Source: JAXLWB01 sp046328715 (GTDB lineage Bacteria; Chloroflexota; Anaerolineae; Caldilineales; Caldilineaceae). From it: 64,000 nt of DNA. Location of the stretch: NCBI GenBank assembly GCA_046328715.1, contig JAXLWB010000007.1, positions 223,478 through 287,477 of the forward strand, read 5' to 3'. The position numbers and the translations under genes were made by a program. Shown here in pieces: positions 59,827 to 64,000 of the stretch. How positions within the stretch are numbered: position 1 is the first letter of the stretch; every line of letters begins with the position of its first letter. The notes below the pieces were generated by a model. That model made no database searches and was not told where the DNA came from. It saw only the letters and a program-made list of their open reading frames with translations.

Positions 59827-60591
59827 ATGAAACTACAGGATAGAGTTGCCATTGTCACGGGTGGTGGAATGGGGATGGGAGAGGCGGCCGCGTTACGCTT
59901 GGCGCAGGAAGGTGCCAAGGTCGTCGTTGCCGATGTCAACCCACAGGCTGGTAGTGAAACCGTGGCTGCCATCCAAGCCGCAGGTGGCGAGGCACTCTTC
60001 GTGCTGACGGATGTTTCGCAGGCCGCACAAGTGGAGCAGTTGGTCAGTGAGACAGTGAAACAGTTCGGCAAGCTTGACATTCTTTTTAACAATGCCGCCA
60101 TCCAATTGCATGGGATCGACAAGCGCGCTCACGAACTAGACGAGGAGATCTGGGATAAGATCCAGTCAGTGAATCTGAAGGGTGTTTGGCTCTGCTCGAA
60201 GTATGCGATCCTTCAGTTTCTCAAACAGGGCAACGGTGGGGTAATCATCAACAACGCTTCGCCAACCGGCTTGCTTGGCGTGGCACCGAATGACACTGCC
60301 TACAGCAGCAGCAAAGGCGGCGTCTATGGTTTAACGAGGGTGATGGCGGCCAGCTACGCCAAGGACAAAATCCGTGTCAACGCCATTGTGCCTGGTCCGA
60401 TGGAAACGCCACTCGTCGCCCCGTTGATGGCCGATCCGGCACAAAAGGCTTTTCTCGATTCGCTCACGCCGCTTGGACGCATGGGCAAGGCGCATGAGAT
60501 TGCCGGCTTGCTCGTCTTCCTCGCCTCGGATGATGCCAGTTACTGTACCGGCGGTATCTACATGGCAGACGGCGGACAGACGGCGATTTAG
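59827..60591 (+). CDS. SDR family oxidoreductase (first of a tandem pair)
   Basis: A 254-residue classical short-chain dehydrogenase. The cofactor motif is 'VTGGGMGMGEAAALRLA', with 'VVVADVNPQ' suggesting NAD(H). 'LFNNAAI' is followed by Ser in 'INNASPTG' and the catalytic pair in 'AYSSSKGGV' (Tyr, Lys). The C-terminal 'GGIYMADGGQTAI' is canonical. Start: the ATG at 59827 with GAGG just before it; a GTG two codons earlier is possible. The gene at 60746 is a clear paralogue. Confidence 0.93.
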   Translation: MKLQDRVAIVTGGGMGMGEAAALRLAQEGAKVVVADVNPQAGSETVAAIQAAGGEALFVLTDVSQAAQVEQLVSETVKQFGKLDILFNNAAIQLHGIDKRAHELDEEIWDKIQSVNLKGVWLCSKYAILQFLKQGNGGVIINNASPTGLLGVAPNDTAYSSSKGGVYGLTRVMAASYAKDKIRVNAIVPGPMETPLVAPLMADPAQKAFLDSLTPLGRMGKAHEIAGLLVFLASDDASYCTGGIYMADGGQTAI

Positions 60592-60610
60592 ACGATTACA
60601 GAGCATGGTG

Positions 60611-60682
60611 AACCACGAAATACACAAAATACACGAAAGGAAAGGTGATAGATTTTCGTGTATTTCGTGTGTTTTCGTGGTT
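60611..60682. repeat. CACGAAATACACGAAA palindromic repeat
   Basis: Arms about 60611-60638 and 60654-60682 are imperfect inverted copies made of the same word as the perfect palindrome at 6134-6196. It lies between the two SDR genes. Confidence 0.7.
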
Positions 60683-60745
60683 GTTTGATTCTGACTATAC
60701 CAGGCTATGAAGTTGATCAATCTTCCGGATAGAAGGATAAACAGT

Positions 60746-61507
60746 ATGCGACTCAAAGATAAAGTGTGTTTGGTTACGGGTGGTGGATCTGGGATTGGTC
60801 GTGCGACGGCACTACATATGGCACGTGAAGGTGCCCACGTCGTAGTGGCCGATTGGAACGCAACCGCCGGTGCGGCAGTAGTTGGTGAGATCCAACAAAC
60901 TGGCGGTGAAGCGCACTTTCAGCAGACCAATGTGGCACAAAGCGCCGACTGTGGGGCGATGGTTGCGGCTACGGTTGAACGCTATGGGCGACTCGACGTG
61001 CTCTTTGCCAACGCAGGCATCGAGATGTGGAAACAGGACTCCTACGCCCACGACACGCCCGAAGAAGTCTGGGATCGCATCCACAGCATCAACCTACGTG
61101 GATTGTGGCTTAGTTGTAAATATGCGGCGCAACAGATGTTGGCCCAAGGAAATGGTTCTATTATTGTCACAGGTTCGCCCACAGGCATCACCGGCTGCGC
61201 GTTTGATGAGATCGCCTACAGTTCGGCCAAAGGCGGCGTGATGGCGCTGGCACGAGCAATGGCGATTGGTTACGCCGACAAGAATATCCGTGTCAACATC
61301 GTCGTACCCGGTAACATCGATACCCCACTCAACGCTGCTGCACTCGGTACCGCCGAATTACGCGCCGCCGCCGTCACCTCGATCCCGATGCGGCGGTTGG
61401 GGACCGCTGAGGATATTTCAGGCATGGTCGTCTTCCTGGCCTCTGATGACGCGCGCTACTGTACGGGTGGGTATTATATGGCGGATGGTGGGTTGTTAGC
61501 GATTTGA
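60746..61507 (+). CDS. SDR family oxidoreductase (second of a tandem pair)
   Basis: 253 residues, paralogous to the gene at 59827. It shows 'VTGGGSGIGRATALHMA', 'VVVADWNA', 'LFANAGIEMW', Ser in 'VTGSPTGITG', the catalytic 'AYSSAKGGV' and the end 'GGYYMADGGLLAI'. Both keep the unusual 'SPTG' loop around the catalytic Ser. Likely oxidation or reduction of related alcohols or sugars, substrate unknown. The ATG at 60746 follows AGAAGGA; the longer frame covers repeat DNA. Confidence 0.93.
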   Translation: MRLKDKVCLVTGGGSGIGRATALHMAREGAHVVVADWNATAGAAVVGEIQQTGGEAHFQQTNVAQSADCGAMVAATVERYGRLDVLFANAGIEMWKQDSYAHDTPEEVWDRIHSINLRGLWLSCKYAAQQMLAQGNGSIIVTGSPTGITGCAFDEIAYSSAKGGVMALARAMAIGYADKNIRVNIVVPGNIDTPLNAAALGTAELRAAAVTSIPMRRLGTAEDISGMVVFLASDDARYCTGGYYMADGGLLAI

Positions 61508-61523
61508 CTTCGAACGTCCAGGG

Positions 61524-62120
61524 TTAGACCAAACCTATCAACGAGATTGCTGTATAAACCAGCAAAAGCCCAAGTACAAGATTGACGACTGTCTTCCCAT
61601 GTGAATTGTGTAAAAATCGTTTGATCGCACTGCCAAAGAGCGCCCAGGTCGAAGTCGCCGCAAATGAAATAGCTGCGAGCAACAACGCCGCCAGAGCGAC
61701 CCACGCCACGTTGCCGCTGATCGGTGCCAAGAAGGCTGAAAAGAGGGTGAAGGCATAGACAAAGAGTTTAGGATTGAGCGCGTTGAGCAGAAAACCTGCG
61801 CCACTGCCCAGTGGCTGCGTCTTCTCCTCTTGAAACGTGTAGTTTGCGTTGAAGATCAAATAGGCTAAATAGAGAATGTAGGCCGCGCCAAGATAACGCA
61901 GAATCGGCTCCAGAAGGGGAAAAATGCGGAGAAGCGTTGCCGAAATCCAACCACTGACAAACATATAGAGAAAGACCGCCAAAGCCAATCCAACCTGATA
62001 GTTCAATGACTTCTGATAGCCATGTTGCATGGCCAGGGATGTGGTCGAGATGTTGCTGGGACCCGGCGTGAAGGTGGAGATGATCACGTAGGAGAGCAGC
62101 GGAAGTAGTTGGATTTGCAT
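61524..62120 (-). CDS. LysE/RhtB family amino-acid exporter
   Basis: 198 residues with six membrane helices. The N-terminal signature 'FTPGPSNISTTSLAMQHG' is the family's 'TPGP-N' motif. 'YLGAAYILYLAYLIFNA' and 'GSGAGFLLNALNPKLFVYAFTLFSAFL' are typical of LysE-type exporters (the 'NPK' turn). It probably exports a neutral or basic amino acid or a cysteine metabolite. It converges on the SDR gene. The broken AraC gene lies upstream on the same strand. Confidence 0.9.
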   Translation of the reverse strand: MQIQLLPLLSYVIISTFTPGPSNISTTSLAMQHGYQKSLNYQVGLALAVFLYMFVSGWISATLLRIFPLLEPILRYLGAAYILYLAYLIFNANYTFQEEKTQPLGSGAGFLLNALNPKLFVYAFTLFSAFLAPISGNVAWVALAALLLAAISFAATSTWALFGSAIKRFLHNSHGKTVVNLVLGLLLVYTAISLIGLV

Positions 62121-62136
62121 AGTTTTGGAATAGAAT

Positions 62137-62222
62137 CAGTGGGGTCAGTAAGACAGTAAATCAGTGCAACTGTCCCACTGTCTCACTGACCTACTGTCTT
62201 ACTGACCCACTGATTTACTGAA
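62137..62222. repeat. Octamer GTAAGACA/ACTGTCCC self-complementary array
   Basis: About ten consecutive 8-base words (GTAAGACA, GTAAATCA, GTGCAACT, GTCCCACT, GTCTCACT, GACCTACT, GTCTTACT, GACCCACT, GATTTACT) give the clearest period-8 pattern in the window. It overlaps the 3' end of the AraC pseudogene. Confidence 0.75.
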
Positions 62223-63021
62223 CCTGCTGTGCATATTGCCCCTGGCGTGACGCCGATGATGCGTTTAAAATGTTGATTCAGATGGCTTTGGCTGTTGACT
62301 TCTGCTGCCACCTCGGCTAAGGGTCTGCCAGCTTTGATCAAGGTTGGCCTGGCGTGAATGCGGACGCTTTCCAGATAGGCATAGGGGGCATTCTACTTCG
62401 GCACGGAAAACTCGCAGGCAGTAGGTTGAATGCCACCTGATCGCACAATTGTTGTAAACTTACCTTCACAGAAATGTTCGTGGATAAATTGTCTGGTTTT
62501 GCGTACTGCTTGGGTCTTATGCCAAGACGATTTTCACTGTAAGCTTTATCAGCATAACGTTTGATCAACGCTGCCAATGTCCAGAGAAAACGTTCTTCAC
62601 ACTCTAGAGTGCTGGCCGCCTCACGTAGTGCGCTGTGTAAGGCCAACAGATCTGTCGCCGTTTCTGGCTGATTGACCTGAACATCGGCGAAAAAGGGCAA
62701 CCCTTGATGCCGTCCCGTCAACTCGCAGAGAGCGCGTTGCATGTGTGCTGTGGTGGGATAGATGGAACACATGCGGAAGCCCTGCGCGTCTGCCGCCTCA
62801 CCCGTATGCACTGCCCCAGGATTAATCAAAATCACACCGCCAGGAGGGGTAATATGCTTGCTACCCTGATGGGTAAAGGATTGTACCCCTTCTTCGATCA
62901 CGCAAAGCACGTAATAATCGTGGCTATGGCGCGGGTAGGCGTGACGCACATAGTGCGCTTGCTACAAGCCCACGTCTAGTTGATTATGATGCCACATCCG
63001 TGACCATTCTTGTGTCGTCAT
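62183..63021 (-). pseudogene. AraC-family transcription regulator, inactivated
   Basis: The start region 'MTTQEWSRMWHHNQLDVGL' is followed by an in-frame TAG at 62964-62962. The same frame then continues 'QAHYVRHAYPRHSHDYYVLCVIEEG', a cupin-like AraC sensor. Near 62400 the frame breaks: 'LRVFRAEV' and then 'YAYLESVRIHARPTLIKAGRPLAEVAAEV' and 'SQSHLNQHFKRIIGVTPGA', the AraC DNA-binding domain, lie in two other frames. The end runs into the octamer array, adding foreign residues. So one nonsense codon and at least two indels disable it. It would have controlled the adjacent LysE gene (inference). Confidence 0.8.
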
Positions 63022-63098
63022 CAGTGACAGTGTAACGCAACTTTGAGGGATTGTCTTGCAGGATATTGACATGAATTGGGGAGTGGCGAAACAGCCTG

Positions 63099-63127
63099 TT
63101 GACAAAGGGGCTGCGGCGTATTACACT
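63099..63127 (+). promoter_or_regulatory. Promoter of the toxin-antitoxin pair
   Basis: TTGACA (63099-63104), a 17-base spacer and TACACT (63122-63127). The antitoxin ATG follows 20 bases later behind AGGAGG. Confidence 0.55.
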
Positions 63128-63147
63128 TTGTCTTACAGGAGGTTGCT

Positions 63148-63396
63148 ATGATCACGATTCGATTGCCAGACGAAATGGAAAATCAACTGTTGCTAGTGAC
63201 AGAGATAGAACAAAAGACAAAGTTAGAAATCGTCAAAACTGCCTTGACTGAGTATTTTGAACGGTATTTCCCAAAGGCGAGTGCCTATGATCTTGGCAAG
63301 GAGTTCTTTGGCAAATACGCAAGCGGCGAAACGGACCGATCCATAACCTATAAAGAGCGGTTGCGCAGGAAGCTTCATGAAAAACATTCTCATTGA
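63148..63396 (+). CDS. Ribbon-helix-helix antitoxin
   Basis: 82 residues. The N-terminal 'MITIRLPDEMENQLLLVTEIEQKTKLEIVKTALTEYFE' region follows the RHH pattern (short strand, then two helices) used for DNA binding. The C-terminal 30 residues are basic and would wrap the toxin. It overlaps the PIN gene by 20 bases, the standard arrangement for antitoxin-toxin operons, and should repress its own promoter. An AGGAGG site lies just before the ATG. Confidence 0.82.
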   Translation: MITIRLPDEMENQLLLVTEIEQKTKLEIVKTALTEYFERYFPKASAYDLGKEFFGKYASGETDRSITYKERLRRKLHEKHSH

Positions 63397-63787
63397 CGCT
63401 GGTCCGCTCATCGCACTTTTCGATGGCAGTGATGCCTATCACGCCAAAATTGTGGACTATTTGTCCAAGAACCGTGTGCGACTTGTCACCTCCTGGCCTG
63501 TAATTACCGAGACCTGCCACATGCTCGATTTCTCAGTCAATGCACAAATTGATTTTCTGAAGTGGTGCGAACGTGGCGGGATACAAATTGAAAGCACCTC
63601 CGCCATGGATTTGCGCAGGATTATTGAACTGACGGAAAGATACTCGAACGTACCGATGGATCTGGCAGATGCAACCTTGATTCTCCTTTCCGAACGGCTC
63701 AATATACAAGAAATTATTACGATAGATTCCGATTACTACATCTATCGAACGATGAAGAAAGAGATGTTAACCAACGTTTTTGTGTAA
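63377..63787 (+). CDS. PIN-domain toxin (VapC-like ribonuclease)
   Basis: 136 residues. Acidic residues of the PIN nuclease site are in place: Asp in 'LIDAGPLIALFD', Glu in 'VITETCHML', Asp in 'PMDLADATLI' and Asp in 'TIDSDYY'. Such enzymes cleave tRNA or rRNA with Mg2+ when not held by the antitoxin. The start overlaps the antitoxin 3' end. Size and motif spacing are normal, so it looks intact. Confidence 0.88.
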   Translation: MKNILIDAGPLIALFDGSDAYHAKIVDYLSKNRVRLVTSWPVITETCHMLDFSVNAQIDFLKWCERGGIQIESTSAMDLRRIIELTERYSNVPMDLADATLILLSERLNIQEIITIDSDYYIYRTMKKEMLTNVFV

Positions 63788-63788
63788 T

Positions 63789-63905
63789 AAAGACTTCAAC
63801 CGTCGAAACCTTTACCGGACGTGGGAGCTTTATAAGGCATATGCAGGAAATGAAATTGTGCCACCAGCGGTGACACAATTGATAGACAAAATCCGTAATC
63901 TCACC
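63789..63905 (+). pseudogene. Fragment resembling DUF1016 (YhcG-like) N-terminal domain
   Basis: Just after the toxin stop, one frame reads 'KDFNRRNLYRTWELYKAYAG' and then 'NEIVPPAVTQL'. This resembles the DUF1016_N pattern around 'FSRRNLYRMRxFY.AY...IV.P.VTQL'. There is no start codon, and the similarity stops after about 35 residues. Probably a remnant of a defence-type nuclease gene. Confidence 0.35.
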
Positions 63906-64000
63906 TATAACTGCACTCTGCGCAACACCATCGCCTGATACGCCTTCCCCGCCATCGGAATGTCCACTCGTCCACTGTAGACTTCACCCTGTGTCACGGT
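63905..64000 (-). CDS. C-terminal end of an unidentified gene (cut by window edge)
   Basis: The last 31 codons of a minus-strand gene, open through the window edge ('TVTQGEVYSGRVDIPMAG', then 'KAYQAMVLRRVQL'). The wording resembles the beta-sheet C-terminus of some glycoside hydrolases, but this is too little to assign. The stop is at 63905-63907. Confidence 0.45.
   Translation of the reverse strand, partial: TVTQGEVYSGRVDIPMAGKAYQAMVLRRVQL

Noticed and set aside
62137..62222. CRISPR-like array
   Set aside because: Units are 8 bases with no spacers and drift from unit to unit. No cas genes are nearby.

Overview
The window (64 kb, moderate GC) reads as one chromosomal stretch of a free-living heterotrophic bacterium, most likely a Chloroflexota of the Anaerolineae/Caldilineales type. 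That placement is inference from recognised protein families (VanW and SH3/TolB-like envelope proteins, a degenerate CpsD, a MmyB-type regulator, a SufR-led suf operon) and from very repeat-rich intergenic DNA. No rRNA, tRNA, CRISPR array, prophage or intact insertion sequence was seen.

Layout. 1-5.2 kb: end of a sugar ABC permease, a short inverted-repeat element, then a giant secreted protein with two FG-GAP/ASPIC units fused to a vanadium haloperoxidase domain. 5.3-9.8 kb: an MBL-fold hydrolase, a minus-strand protein joining an ECF sigma factor, ankyrin repeats and an F1-ATPase beta-like domain, and a GH172 hydrolase. 10-15 kb: PPOX protein, Nnr, membrane proteins and an XRE/MmyB regulator. 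15.4-23.6 kb: HD protein (frameshifted), M20 amidohydrolase, dehydrogenase, sulfurtransferase, aminotransferase and a PdtaS-like histidine kinase. 24-30.3 kb: argG-argJ, an MFS transporter, a RhuM/Fic protein and a sugar-lactone oxidase.

30.5-38.5 kb is a complete iron-sulfur assembly operon: sufR-like regulator, sufC, sufB, sufD, rhodanese, sufS, sufU, Rieske ferredoxin, SufT-like factor. It starts at a strong promoter overlapped by a palindromic operator and ends at a 28-bp perfect palindrome used as terminator. ATP-driven SufBCD, the SufS/SufU sulfur donor pair and the SufT-like maturation factor fit one pathway, with SufR as the presumed Fe-S sensor. 38.5-52.3 kb carries envelope functions (VanW, SH3/beta-propeller), a UbiA prenyltransferase, an exopolysaccharide cluster (glycosyltransferase, two Wzz-type proteins, CpsD-like ATPase) and argE. 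52.7-64 kb has DUF937 and PspC proteins, a class III aminotransferase, an SDR epimerase, a multiply frameshifted gene, a GNAT, two tandem SDRs, a LysE exporter, a broken AraC regulator, and an RHH/PIN toxin-antitoxin pair.

The other striking feature is the intergenic DNA: many gaps hold short self-complementary arrays with a 7- or 8-base period, built from different words at different sites. The same kinds of word have entered coding sequence in frame (nnr) and the end of the AraC pseudogene. The most unusual single gene is the sigma-ankyrin-F1 beta fusion. At least three genes (HD protein, the gene at 57-59 kb, AraC) carry frameshifts or stops, so some sequencing error or genuine decay must be allowed for.
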